A stretch of 64,000 bases of DNA, from the NCBI RefSeq assembly GCF_014839805.1, contig NC_051135.1:13395291-13459290 (forward strand), given 5' to 3'. Positions 36,401 to 48,035 of this stretch are shown in pieces. Source of the DNA: Manduca sexta (lineage: Eukaryota; Arthropoda; Insecta; Lepidoptera; Sphingidae). Each line of letters begins with the position of its first letter. Within the stretch, counting starts at the first letter, position 1. The notes under the pieces are model-generated. The model saw nothing but the letters and a program-made list of their open reading frames with translations, did not search any database and was not told the DNA's origin. Both the position numbers and the translations under genes were made by a program.

Positions 36401-38440
36401 GGGATAAAAAGGAACCTATTTGTAAGAATGAATGTATCCTGTATTTTTTTATTTTATAGGCTTGATTATTGTCTCATATGCAGCAGAGTAAAAAGGGAAT
36501 GTATGACATATAGTCATTTAGAAAATTAAACCATAAAGAATGAATGACTCACAAGCAAAAAAAACTTTGCGTATATAAATAATATGATTTACGAAAGATA
36601 CATAAAATGAAGGTAGTATTAAATTCCAGCTCTTCAAATGACACGCCCAGCATAATTTTTTTTCTATTCTAATAAATGTCCAATTTTAAAACAATAACTT
36701 ATATTGTTAATATACTAATCTATTACATTTCCAGGTCCAAACTGCCAGGTGCATTAAATTTATCACGTGACACCCCTGAGCGGAGATCGAGTGCATGGTT
36801 GCACGGGACGCTTCAGTGCACGCGCACCCGACCAGTGCACGCGCACTCGCCGTTGGCAATACAACGATCACGCAGTAATACAAATACGTAACTTCTTGCA
36901 ATGTTATTATTGTTTCATTACTTAGGAAAACACGCACGATAATGTAAAAGTTGTGCCCGTCCGTGCGTGTCAACCATTTGTTGGTCGTCAGCAGTTACGT
37001 TCATAATTGAATACATCAATGGTTTATCAGTTGCATCAATGGGATTGGTGGGGGACTTTCCGTTTTAAACAATAATGACGTATCTTGCGGGTTAATTTTG
37101 ACGTGAATGTAATGCCGAATAAATCTAGAAATAAGTTATATTATGATATTTTTGGGCCAATATTTTTTTGTTCAGAAATTGGTTCGTATTGTGATAATTC
37201 AAGTACAACGAATAGTGGAGTCATAAGTCATTTACTCATAAGTCTTCAGGGACAACTCTGATTTTGGTATCATTTTAAATTTAAAAAATCTGAAACACTG
37301 TAAAGCGGAAAATAATTCATCATATTAAAAAAAATCTATTACGAGTCTGTACCTCTATTCTATCCAACCGATTTGTCATTTTTTTTGTAATTGTAATTTT
37401 CTGTAATAATATGTTTCTTGAATTTCCATAGTTTTCTATATATCTCCGTTTCCAGAGGCCGCCTTTGGGGGAGGCGAACCGGGCAACAGCTCGAGGTCTC
37501 ACCTTAACAGGGGCCTCGCGCAGTGCCTTGGAGGACTTTTTTTGCGAAAAAGTTAAAACCGGGGAACTTTCTTTTTGATCCGCCCAGGGTCTCACCTCGT
37601 TTTTTTGCTTTGGACCTAGAGCCTCGCGTTAGTTAGGGCGGCCAGTGTCCGTCCCTTATCGAGATACGTAGTTCGTTTCGGTTCAAGAACATTCCATGCA
37701 ACGTGTTCTTTCTTTCCCATTTAAATTTGTTGTGTTGAAAGAAAGTTATGTGCGTATTTTCAACATAGATTTTTAAGAATGCTATATGCGTACATTCAAC
37801 TTGACTTTCATGTATCTATTAAAAGAAAATTCTAGTCGTTCTAATAAGCAGATATGTTTAATTTTCCTTTAAATGAAAAGCATTGTTGCACCAATTTATC
37901 ACTAAGCACTAGAGACCACCTAACTTTCGCCCTTATGTTACATATATATATTTTCAGCGTGCTTTTCTCGAAGACATTTGTAAAAGTGATAACAAATTAT
38001 AAATACTTATTGCAAGTTGCAAGGTTGTAAATCATTTCGTGTAACAAGAAATACAAATATTGATAACAAATTAGGAAAATAATTATATTTATTGCAAATT
38101 CTATATAGTATTCCATTATTTTTGCAGAAAGATGATATTTGACTGGATATTTATCAACATGAACACTAAAGAAAGTTCATTAATATTCACTGACAAACGG
38201 ATCGGTATTAAAAACAAATAATTTATCCTCATTCTGTCAAAAATATATTAATAATGAACTTATGGTTTATTACAGATGTTTTCTTGTTCTAAAGTTTTTT
38301 CAGGTGTCAGAAAGGCACTAAAGATTCGTAAATTCCTCTTAGCTTACTTGCTTAGTATGACCATTTTGGCAGTTACAAAAACCATACAAAATATATCATA
38401 ATGTTAATACTATATCGTCTATCTATTTTATTGCATTTTG
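36401..38440. other. Intergenic DNA, no supported gene
   Basis: Holds two copies of CAGTGCACGCGCAC (36814-36827, 36833-36846) and a GC-richer unclassified patch at 37450-37650 (GGCCGCCTTTGGGGGAGGCG). Otherwise AT-rich. Confidence 0.4.
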
Positions 38441-38448
38441 GAAAGCGT

Positions 38449-38452
<4 letters not shown>

Positions 38453-38522
<70 letters not shown>
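38453..38522. repeat. (TA)n microsatellite, about 70 bp
   Basis: Uninterrupted TA dinucleotides, followed by the palindrome GCCAATATATATTGGC. It lies about 220 bp beyond the stop codon of the minus-strand TOG gene, so it may be in its 3' UTR. Confidence 0.95.
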
Positions 38523-38524
<2 letters not shown>

Positions 38525-38745
38525 CCAATATATATTGGCCCAGGTTATAAAAGGGGGGAATATACCACATTGGTATCAGGCTTTGGTTCACACTTTGAAT
38601 ACAATTTATCAAAAATTTCCTGGGCCTATAGGGTTTAACATTAGTTAAAGAATAAAAAAGAAACAATTCACGAGTTATCAAATCATTGATGCCAAAATTG
38701 TCATGCTAGGCCGATAAAACGTAACACGCAATCTTCGGTTTACCG

Positions 38746-38893
38746 TCACCTTTCTTTGGGCGGTTCGCTGAGCAACAGCTGGTCATATTTCTTCATCTGC
38801 CTCGAGGCTTGCTCCACGTCCACATCAGTGAGATAGTAAGCCTCGAAGTTACCGAGCGGTCGCAACATCGTGTAAAGTCGCTCGGCGTATTTC
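38746..38893 (-). CDS. TOG gene, last exon
   Basis: The acceptor TTTTTCCCTCATCAG has a clean pyrimidine tract, and G38893 completes the arginine of TDTR|KYAERLY. Ends SEPPKER and TGA (38748-38746). The open frame continues upstream to 38934 but that part is intron. Confidence 0.85.
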
Positions 38894-41800
38894 CTGATGA
38901 GGGAAAAATATTTCTTCAAAATGACTTCCGACACTTCGATGCGCTATCTGTCACGGCTAAGTAAATAAACGATCTTAAGTGCACATTGTATCGATCTGTA
39001 GATTAATTGAATCAAAATAAATGATCTGTAGTTATGTCAAATAAATTTTATTCCATTGGTCATTTTTTTAATCCGAGTATTTTTTGGGATTAATAGAAAT
39101 AAGTCGTTACCTGGTGTCAGTGTTCTTGTCTTCGAGTAGCGCGGCTAGAGAGCGCAGCGCATACCTCCTAGCGGCAGCGGCGGTGGGGGGCCGAGCCCTC
39201 AGCAGTTCCCTCCCACCGCCAGCGAGTGCACAAGACACTACCAGCAGTCGGGCTGATGCACACCGGACTAGAGGACTCTTATGGCTTTTAAGAGATAGTG
39301 AATTGATTAATGACCAGGATCATATGAAGTATTTTGAAGGTGATGTCAGGTCAAGCTCTATCCAACCCTGTTTTCATGGTATTCATATGTGATGGGGTAC
39401 GTAGGAACAGTAATTTAATCGATACGTAGTTTATAGTATTGACATCGGTTACAAAAAACAGGAACGCGAGGAAGAGCTCTAAATACAAAAAAGTGTTTTA
39501 AAGTCAGGTTCAAAGTATAGCTACAAGTATCAGCTATTACAAACTCCATGAAAATCAGCTTTAAAGTGCGCTTTGAAAAGCATAAACTTAAATCACTTAC
39601 AGAAGTTACGCCCGTAAATAATGGCAACGATGCTCTTGCAATCTATCCTGACACAAAATAAGTGAGTCAGGATGGTCCTCAGAAATTTGTAGTACCTAGC
39701 TCCATGTATGCAGAGTGCTGTGATGGCATGACTGAACTCCACGCCTGACACGATGTCGTCCAGAGCGACGTTGGCAGCACGGCGCACCGGCCTACTGTAG
39801 CTACCGGTCTTGGTCAGGAGGATCGTCACCGCTTCGTGGAAATCCTATTTGTTAAATCAAAATTAGAAATGATTTTAGGATTAATAATATCAATTCTGTA
39901 TTATATGTGTCTGGGCAGGGCTTTTCTAATGCTGAGGGGTTAAAGACATGGTGTACCACGTTGCCTTGGTGCGAGTTAGCGAATATAGTAAAACTATAGT
40001 GTTTTGTTTTCATTGGGTGATTATGTCTATTGTTAAGGGGTAACGAGCATTGTAGATTTGGACATTATCAACAGTGAAATTCCATATTAAGGCTTAAGAT
40101 CATGTCTCTTAATGCCAAGTGCAATGCAGTACCATTCGGTATTTATTTATTTGATTCTGGGTGGGCTTGCTAGTATTTTTGTGAATTTGTTTATTAAAAA
40201 ATTTAGGTGGCATTCCATGAGATAGGATCTATTATAGACGATTGATACAAAATAGGTAGATACCGGTTTTTTCGTATAGTTAGTGTTTTTCAAAATGGAC
40301 GCCAGCGTATGACAAGCGCTTCGGGAAACTTGTGTCCTAGGAGACTCCACGTGAGCACTCACCTAGACAGAGTTTAGATTAATAGCAATATCTATATATA
40401 TAAAAATGAATTGCTGTTCGTTAGTCTCGCTAAAACTCGAGAACGGCTGAACGGATTTATCTTATCTTGGTCTTGAATTATTCGTGGAGGTCTAGGGAAG
40501 GTTTAAAAGGTGAGAAAAATTCGAATAATTGCCGGGAAAATTCTCAAAACAGCATTTTTCTATTTCCCATACAAACGTTTTCTAACTAATACGTAGAGTC
40601 AATTTGAGCTTTATTGCTATTGTATAAAGTTCACTGTTGTCTAAGCAATGTAGGTGTGTTCCTAACATCAAAGCAGTGTGCGTTGGAGCACAGAATATAA
40701 TAATGTAATGTCGCGTTCTGAAACTCAACAAAAGTGATATCGCGGACCCGACTAAATTGAACGGTCACAAAATTTAATATATCATTAGTTATTTGGTTGG
40801 CTTCACGATATTATTTCTTTTGTTTTACTTTAAAATGCATGTTTTCGTTATGGACAATTCTTGAGCTACTTTTGCATATCTATACTTATAATAAATCTGT
40901 AGAGAGGTCAATTCTGTACATGAAATATATTTCCAAAATAACTGGGGGTGATTAGGGATCGATACTGATTTGCCAAAAATGCAATTAGTAAAATTTTTGT
41001 CTGTCTGTCTGTATAACCGTTATAGAAACAAAAACTACTCGACGGATTTTAACTTAACTTGGTACAATTATTTTTCATACTCCTGAGCTGGTTATAGTAT
41101 ACTTTTCATCACGCTACAATTAATAGGAGCATAGCAGTGATGGGAAATGTTGGGAAAACGGGAGAAGTTACTCCATTTTTTAAGCTTCCGTCATTTCGTG
41201 TGCAACCTTAATGGTTAAAAGTTCCTTCGATTTCACCAGGATTCCATCATCAGACCCTGACCGGACAATCGGACCACCTGCATACCACCATAAATTAAAA
41301 AAACATCCCGACAAATTGAGCACCTTCTCCATTTTTGAAACCCGAAATCCACGCGGGCGAAGCTGCGGGCGGAAGCTAGTAGTAGAATAGATACTATATT
41401 CAGAACAGAAAGCGAATTTATCTCAATGTCTTTAAAGTAAAAGAAAAGGTTAGTGTGTCTTGGAACTAATAAACAAAAATAAATGGATTCATATTGAGGT
41501 ATCCATTATATTAATTGATAATGTCTTTGCCGTAAGATATTATGAGCAAATCTTTAGTTCCTTATACGCATATTTATTTGTAACTGCTATTAAGTAGTAA
41601 TAGTATTAATAAAAAACCCTATATAATACTTTTGTTAATTACTAAGCATTAAGCAATTACTTAATATCTATGCAATATACTTATAGATATTAAGAATTGC
41701 AAAATTAGCCAGAAATTTCATTTTTTTTTCTATCTTAAAAATGATAGCTTTATAGTATAGAAAATGTAATATCATAAATAAATACCAATCTAATCAAATC

Positions 41801-44595
41801 CGCAATCCTCTGTTCGCTTATAATGCCCCAAAACTTATCCAATGATCTCGGAACATCTTCTAATGTATCTGCGATTTGAGTCCTAAAATAAAATGTTGAT
41901 TGAATAACATTTCTATAAGCATCATATACTTACATCCTTTCATAAATAGATTATGCTACATGTATTTCACTCGCAACGTACATCATACATAGAATAACTC
42001 TTTTTCCTATTTCAAGATTACGCGGTTAAGCAAATAGCACGCATACAACATCCCACATTTGGCCAGCTATATTATTCCGAATAGGCAGTGTGCCTTTATC
42101 ATTGATCGGTCACAATTCTAGACTACCCGACCCAGAAATCGAATCTAAGACCTCAGCACGGCAGATATACCGCCTACGTAATACTACGACATCAAGGTAT
42201 TCGTAACAAAACGTTTTACCAAGACGTTGACCGTAATCTCCTGGACAGTTCCGCGCACAAAGCTTCGCAGCTTTTTTCCGCCACGTCGCTAATCCTGCTG
42301 CCTTCATGACAAATGGAGATCGGTGACATGCTGCGACTTCGAGGAGTACTGGTAAAATCAAGATCCATTAGGAATTAACGGTTAATATTTTTTTTATATA
42401 GCGACTGGTGAAGAATGGCTTTCGTTGTCTAAATGAAGGTCACGGTTCTGTTGGTCACATCCATACTTTCTAAGTTATTTAGCCTTTGAAAAAGGTACGT
42501 ATACAAAGTCTGCCATCTACGTTTGAGACAGCGTAGTAGACGAAAGGCTTTATTACTCCGTTCCGCAGAAGAAGACTCGGCATGGTATATGACCTAGAGT
42601 ACATGCTTGATATTATTAAGTGAAGACCACCTCGAGTTCTATCTACTTATATTGACAGAAAAATATAATGAACCCAGCCCCAAATACTAACGGTATATTC
42701 TTCTTCGCATGTCTGCTCATTTTCAATTCACGTATTTTGTTCTTAATGGATATGGAATCACTGTAGGTGTCCACAGCATGTGCGTCCACTCTATCATTTA
42801 GAAATGAACTCGTCCGTGCATTGTGGACGACATGGCCTTCGATGTGAATAGGAGGTAACTGGAGATATTCTGGACTGAAGTGCATAGAGTCTGATAATAA
42901 AAGTAAGGAATAAGTATCTTAATTATCAGTGTAATTTGAGCTTTAAGACATTCTATTCACTTCTTTTGTATTCGTAAATTATAAAGAAGTGACAGTGTTA
43001 ATAATATTTATGCTGTCTAAATTCCATCAGCTTTCCCGTACACAAAGCTTTCATTGAGGATATTAGGATATTCGCAACGAGAGTATTACTTTGTATGGGT
43101 TTTTCTAACGTGATTTACAGGGTACTGGATTCCCCAGACGTAGTTGACGTTCGGCAAGTGCAAGGTTGTAAAAATAAAGTCAATTCCTTTTAAAGTTTGG
43201 AAAAGTGTTTTGCGTCAATTCAATATTGGGATAATGGCAGATGGAAAAAGGTGATGTAATGGTTGTGTTAAACCTACCGGAGTTTCCATTGATAAGTGCA
43301 CCTTCCCCTGAAGCAAGCTCCTTATTTCCTATCTCCCACCTGTCTCCCATGCATCGTCTTTGATTCTGATCTTCCACGACTGTTGGTAAAGCACCTGCTC
43401 TCTCTGAATGTTTTGACGACGCGTTTAGTGAGAACAAGAAATTAAGATGCGGACTGTTTGGACAAGACTTGTTATTTTGTATCGGAGGTAGTTTGAATGT
43501 ACTTTTATCGATATCTTCATTCGGAAGTAATTTTATCCTCAATCCTTGATTATTTGTAAAAGGTACATCTTTCTCTAGTGAATTGAAGTTGTTCTTATAC
43601 GAAAAGGTGTCTACACTATCCTTTTTCATTGTTGATTCCTCAGTTAGAGGTGTTAAAGTGCCTATTTTTCTTTTACCTTCCTCAGAAGTTTTATCAAAGG
43701 GATATAAATCGATACTTTCTGATAATTTCGTATATAGATCTTCGATATCATGGTCTACTGATTTCGTTACTTCACTACTATCACTTTGGTTGTCTGAAAT
43801 TGGTTTTAATTGACAACATTCCATTAACGAATCTTGTTCTATATCTGAGTTAGTGTCTTCAAAATCACTCGTGTTTTCATATCGATTCGCTATCTGTTCT
43901 TCGCTTAATTCGTTATCCTTTGATTCGTCATCTATAATGTTAATTATTCTATCTGAATCATCGCTGGCAGCGGAATTTTCTGGCTCTGATGTTAGAAATT
44001 TAGAAGAGCCATCCTCCAGAGAACCGTTCAGGAGTTGATCACAAGTTACTACACATCTTTTAGTATTGTTTACGTCAAAATCATGTTTAATTACATTACA
44101 ATGAGATACAGAGTTGGTCAGTTCCAATGACTGTTCAACTATTTTGCATTCCTTGATTGATATCAGCGAGGTTTGTGTCTCCAGAGATTTCCTTTCGACT
44201 TTACTTAATGTTTCTATTTCGGCAAGTTCTATGATAGTTTTGCTTGTTTGTGTAAATATTTCTTGAGCTACAAACAGGCATTTGTGTACGCTTGTGGATG
44301 CAGTTTTGTGTCTTTTATATGGTTTCTTAGTCTTTACTAATACATCTACATTTTGTGCTGTGTGGTGTTCTCTTTCAAACAAGTTGACAACACTCCTGTT
44401 GCTGTGTAGAAGATAAGTCTCACTGTCTTCGCTATCATCACATTCTATGACGTACGTCTCCTTGCCTGAAGAGTTGTTTTTGTCTGAACTGCTGTCGAAG
44501 TCCATTGAGTACATGTTTGTCGTGGCTACACTTTTCTGCGAGTCTGTGTATTTCACATCGCCTACTAAATCTTCTATATCTTCGTCCTGAAACAT
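38746..44595 (-). CDS. TOG/HEAT-domain protein, TOGARAM (crescerin)-like, 7 coding exons, about 737 aa
   Basis: Exons 44595-43278, 42890-42692, 42348-42220, 41882-41786, 39844-39696, 39284-39111 and 38893-38746 have GT-AG borders, and all six junction phases agree. The first 440 residues are acidic, Ser/Asp/Glu-rich and probably disordered (MFQDEDIEDLVGD, DDSEDSE). A basic linker follows (RELKMSRHAKKNIPTPRSRS). The last ~250 residues read as HEAT repeats of a TOG domain: LTKTGSYSRPVRRAANVALD, IHGASHKSPLVRCASARLLV, LLEDKNTDTRKYAERLYTML. The pattern of paired helices with (H)K-(N/S)-x-x-V-R turns resembles the C-terminal TOG of TOGARAM proteins, which bind tubulin and act in ciliary microtubules. 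Here only one TOG is visible, against about four in vertebrate members. The family call is from motif reading and could instead be another TOG/HEAT protein. Confidence 0.78.
39111..39284 (-). CDS. TOG gene, coding exon 6
   Basis: Acceptor ATCTCTTAAAAG, donor ACCAG|GTAACG. It completes the serine of GASHKSPLVRCASARLLV, then an alanine-rich loop (PPTAAAAARRYALRS) and LEDKNTDTR. Strongly GC-ending codons. Confidence 0.83.
39696..39844 (-). CDS. TOG gene, coding exon 5
   Basis: Acceptor TTAACAAATAG, donor GCTAG|GTACTA. Encodes DFHEAVTILLTKTGSYSRPV, then RRAANVALDDIVSGVEFSHA, the most TOG-like HEAT repeat. Confidence 0.85.
40391..40878 (+). mobile_element. Helitron 5' portion in the TOG gene intron
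   Basis: Begins A|TCTATATATATAAAAATGAA and runs through GTCTCGCTAAAACTCGAGAA, CGGCTGAACGG, a start common to non-autonomous lepidopteran Helitrons. No 3' terminus of its own is recognised before the next element. Confidence 0.6.
40879..41379 (+). mobile_element. Non-autonomous Helitron, about 501 bp
   Basis: 5' end A|TCTATACTTATAATAAATC. The 3' end is a GC-rich hairpin (GCGGGCGAAGCTGCGGGC), then CTAG, followed by T at 41380, fitting A^T insertion. Contains a GTCTGTCTGTCTGT tract. No ORF. Lies in the TOG gene intron 41785-39845. Confidence 0.78.
41786..41882 (-). CDS. TOG gene, coding exon 4
   Basis: Acceptor TTTTATTTTAG, donor GATTG|GTATTT. Reads TQIADTLEDVPRSLDKFWGI and SEQRIADLIRL. Too short for a simple ORF scan but phase-consistent on both sides. 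Confidence 0.82.
42113..42205 (-). repeat. SINE family A, head fragment
   Basis: The reverse complement carries GATGTCGTAGTATTACGTAG, CGTGCTGAGGTC and a decayed B box (TAGATTCGATTTC), then CGGGTAGT. It sits in the TOG gene intron between coding exons 3 and 4. Confidence 0.6.
42220..42348 (-). CDS. TOG gene, coding exon 3
   Basis: Acceptor GATTTTACCAG; donor CTTG|GTAAAA. The junction reads KKNIPTPRSRSMSP. The body contains SDVAEKSCEALCAELSRRL, a likely amphipathic helix opening the HEAT array. Another frame is also open here but does not fit the neighbours. Confidence 0.82.
42692..42890 (-). CDS. TOG gene, coding exon 2
   Basis: Acceptor TTTTATTATCAG, start 42890. Joining gives NGNSDSMHFSPEYLQLPPIH across the junction. 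Donor ATACC|GTTAGT, phase 2. Confidence 0.8.
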
Positions 44596-44602
44596 TGTCT
44601 AA
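43278..44602 (-). CDS. TOG gene, large acidic exon (coding from 44595 or 44586)
   Basis: A strong acceptor TTTTATTTTAG precedes 44602, and a second, TTTCAG, precedes 44586. Donor is CTCCG|GTAGGT (intron from 43277), phase 1; reading past it to the stop at 43180 is intron. Composition is Ser/Asp/Glu/Asn-rich with AT-ending codons. No folded domain recognised. Confidence 0.82.
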
Positions 44603-44962
44603 CTAAAATAAAAGAAGTTATCTATATTGTATAAATGGATGTCATTAACACGATGATGAAGACTTTTAAGTCTTATAAACTCGACAGACTGCTGCATTGA
44701 ACTATTTGACGGGATTTTTAGTTTTCATAATGTCTTAAATACTGTGGTAAGTCGTAAGCCAGCTTATGTGTGATACCAAAAAGTCCGTGTTATAGAAATT
44801 GAAAGATATAAAAGAGGGTAATATGAAAATCTACTCTTACAAAATATAAAAGGCAAGATATTGATCTGGAAAGAAATTATTTAACACGTTTAATTATAGT
44901 TTACTCAGGCGACACGACTGATTGATTACTTAGATCAGTTCAAGGAATATAGAATTACTCAC

Positions 44963-45087
44963 CATAATTTGGAACAAAATATACAAACAATATTAGATAA
45001 TATTGCAGTGTAACCACGCAACCACGTACTTTTACGTATTTACAAATATTCCGGTGCGATTCTGACGGGCCATGACAATTTTGAACT
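44963..45087 (-). promoter_or_regulatory. Initiator and first exon of the TOG gene
   Basis: On the minus strand, TTTCTCAGTTC at about 45092-45082 fits the TCAGT initiator (A at 45087); there is no TATA box. About 125 bp on, ATTATG|GTGAGT is a consensus donor (intron from 44962). If spliced to 44586, this ATG is the start codon and gives M-DEDIEDLVG. If spliced to 44602, it starts a 46-codon upstream ORF in another frame. Confidence 0.55.
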
Positions 45088-45139
45088 GAGAAAGTGTCAA
45101 TATGATGTCAACAAATATTTTTTAATGTTATGTTTAGAG

Positions 45140-45270
45140 TGTGGAAATTATGAGGTCGTAAAGGGAAGCTTCGCAGGAACCCGCTCGATGCAGGCCGCTT
45201 TCGACAGGTCCGTCTGGAAATCTTTGGGGGAGACTTGTTCAGCAGTAGATTTTATGTGGCTGATGATGAT
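45140..45270 (+). repeat. RTE-type LINE 3' tail
   Basis: CTGGAAATCTTTGGGGGAGA, CTTGTTCAGCAGTAGA and GTGGCTGATGATGATGA match the common 3' end of RTE elements (compare 56455-56530). Confidence 0.65.
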
Positions 45271-45324
45271 GAAGGGATTGATATATTTCCAAATTTCTTA
45301 ATTTTACTATTTCTTAAATAAAAC

Positions 45325-45535
45325 GAGGTCTTGGATTTGAACCCCGACAAAGAGATATATGTGTTTTTCTGCTCAGTATCAGCTCGGAGTTTGAAATTTG
45401 TGCCCGATATGGCGATAGTCTGGCCCCCTATCACACCGTGGGACGGAACACACTTGACGAAAAGTGGGTGCCCTGGTTACGCCTCTGCATACTTCTTCGG
45501 GGATAAATGCGTGTTGTGTGTGTGTGTGTTTGAAA
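45325..45535 (+). repeat. tRNA-derived SINE, family A
   Basis: Begins near the B box (TTGGATTTGAACCCC). Body: TTTTTCTGCTCAGTATCAGC and TTGTGCCCGATATGGCGATA; tail TTCGGGGATAAATGCG with a (GT)n run. The first half of the head is missing. Confidence 0.85.
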
Positions 45536-47149
45536 TCGTGGCATAGGAAATAAGGGCCCTGGTTTTCCTGAAGGTCATTATGGCTGGAACGGTTCAAAAG
45601 GTATATAATAAAACAAGGCTTACATTAAAATATGACAAACTATTTAATCCACGTGGAATAAACTTTGTCCGAATACAGTTGGTGACTAGTGCGCCACGGA
45701 GTACGCACTACGGCTCAATATAATACAAATATCACAACGATAGATACCCATTTATGTTACTATTCACTCTTTATAGTGTAATCATTCGCTTTCCTCTTAA
45801 GGTTTGGGAATTGAGTTCTGTTAGTGACCTAAAAACAAGTCATTGGTCCTGAGGATTCTGACCATGGAACGTCTCCTTAGTGTAGGCAAGTACTAGTAAA
45901 AATAGTTTTGACTGACATACTGCTTTGCTATTAATATTAACACAAAACCATTGTTTTAACTAAAAAAGGAGGTTCGCAATAAATTGTTTGTATTTTTTTA
46001 ATATAATGAAAGTACTGTTTGATTACTAACTTGTTTCAAAACAAACTAATGACTTTAATTTATACCACTAGAGTCAAAAAGTGCTAAGTCGATTATCTGA
46101 AATTAATAAAAATAAAATATATTTTTTATTATTCAATGATACGATAGGCTAAGGAAGTCAGCTGTCGATAAACTATTTCTTTTTATTCTTAAGAGGACAG
46201 CGAATACATTAGAATCCTGTTGTATAAATAGATAGGCACAATACACACAACATTCCACTTAGAAAAGTTTTAGGTGTCAGAACATCTGAAACTAGCTTTG
46301 TTAAGTACATTAGAATTTTCATTACTCAATATTTTCTTTTCAGAATTATCAATTAGTTTTTTTTGTATTGTAGACATTTACTGAAACATCAAAAGCGGCC
46401 CCTTATAATTTGGTTAGACAAAAGCTAATACCTACGTATTAAATGGAGGCAGAACTCATTGCTTTTTTATGTTCGTTAAAATTGAAATTTCGATATATGT
46501 TTATATCCATGTAACCTGATGTAGTCAGAATCAAAAGTAGCTAAACAAATTCAAAATTGAAATCACCTTTAAACTTTTGTGATCTTAACAATAATATTTC
46601 TCCTTCACTACCATACTTCAAAGTGTTTACCTTATATTCGATGAGAAACAGAATATTGCGATTGAAATGAATGTGGAAGAGTTTTGAAGTTTTGAATTTG
46701 TTCACCTATTTTTGTGACTGACTATCTACTTTACTGATTTTTATTCCGGAGCTCTAGTAAATGTCTACAATTCTTGACTTATAAATTTATTGGATATCTG
46801 AATTTATTATTTTGGGTGACAACTGGATCCAAATCGAAATTGAAATCCTTTTTTAATTTATTATATATTTTTTTTAAATCACCATCAATATACACAATTG
46901 TGCAACACGACGTCAAACATTATTCGTTACAATATGTGATGTATACCATTCAACATTGCACCTTATTGTCTTAAACATAAGGACATATTGAGAGTTAAGA
47001 TACACTAACTAACCACTCACACAGCACTCGAATATACATTTATTAAATTAAGATGAGTGAAGACTACACTGCAACCACGTCTTTGCCTCCATTATATATT
47101 GGGTTGTTAAATAATTCACTATATTCAGATTCAGAGGCACGAGTCGTGA
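45536..47149. other. AT-rich intergenic DNA, no supported gene
   Basis: No coding or recognised repeat sequence. Confidence 0.4.
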
Positions 47150-47530
47150 GCACACTCGTGATTGGTCAGTTCGACATACAAGTCGTCGATGTTTCGATGT
47201 GATTGGTTACTCATTTGATGCTCGTTATCTATTGGCCCACATGTGTCAATCAGCAGTTACTATACTCGCCCCTCTACTGTTAATCCGTGCTCATGACTCG
47301 TGCTGTTTATTGTACATTGATTTTACTAACATTGGTGATATTGCAGTTAATAATAATCAATAGGTAGAGAGAGAGAGAGCGGCGAGGTCTACTAACTTAC
47401 ACGCGGCGGTGGTAGGCGGAGCGCGACGGAGCTATAGTAACCCATGGTGAGAGCGAAAAAGATGTCAATATAATAATAATACCGCGAGATCTCTTAACCT
47501 CCGAACGCAACCGAGATTTGCAATTCGCAG
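47150..47530 (+). promoter_or_regulatory. Candidate promoter/CpG-rich 5' region
   Basis: Three ATTGG (reverse CCAAT) boxes at about 47161, 47202 and 47231 precede a GC-rich patch with an (AG)n tract (47367-47380), GGCGGTGGTAGGCGGAGCGC, and CCATG|GTGAGA at 47442-47450, which could be a donor. The gene it would serve is not visible; strand is a guess. Confidence 0.35.
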
Positions 47531-47844
47531 TCGTGACCATTCAATGAATTTAATGCTGGAAAGATCAAAACACTTCAATTGAATGTTTGATTTTAAGTCA
47601 GTACTTGTATAAACATCTTATTTTTCACGGGTACCTATGGGCGTACCCTAGTCATTTTCCAGGAGCGGAAGGAAGGTATTGTCATAGATTTAATTTGATT
47701 ATTTTAGAAATTCTTAGTAGTGGTATGCTGCTTCCAAATGCTGTGAGTAATCAAGTAATTCTGGAGTGCATTGACCACCCGGTCCTTTATATACGGGTAT
47801 ATCCTCATCCTGACCATCACCGATTAAAGGCTATTATTCGAAGA

Positions 47845-48035
47845 CGACCGTCATTATAACTTACCCTTGTTTTTAAAAACGTTCACAATCGCTTTTTAAT
47901 CCATCGCAAAATGAACCAATCAGAGCAAAGCTTTTGACATGATTATAAATGAGTAATTTTGATTGATTCATTAGTGTGGTTTGATCGATGATTCAAATGA
48001 GGGCTGTTTATTCGTTTATTGAAATGGATTGTAAC
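47845..48035. repeat. Foldback MITE, GAACCAATCA family, copy 5
   Basis: Core AATGAACCAATCAGAGC with partly inverted ends (GACGACCGTCATT and TTATTGAAATGGATTGTAAC). Confidence 0.55.

Noticed and set aside
37050..37062. NF-kappaB-like GGGACTTTCC site
   Set aside because: An isolated 10-bp match about 4.7 kb from the peptide gene with no other promoter signal; likely chance.
38894..38934. Upstream extension of the last TOG exon (VSEVILKKYFSL...)
   Set aside because: The acceptor CCCTCATCAG at 38895-38894 gives the only phase that joins exon 6. The extension meets an in-frame TAG and no usable acceptor.
43080..43200. Possible extra minus exon between the acidic exon and exon 2 (LPNVNYVWGIQ)
   Set aside because: Exon 1 joins 42890 directly in phase. 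Including this segment requires weak donors and gives wrong phases.
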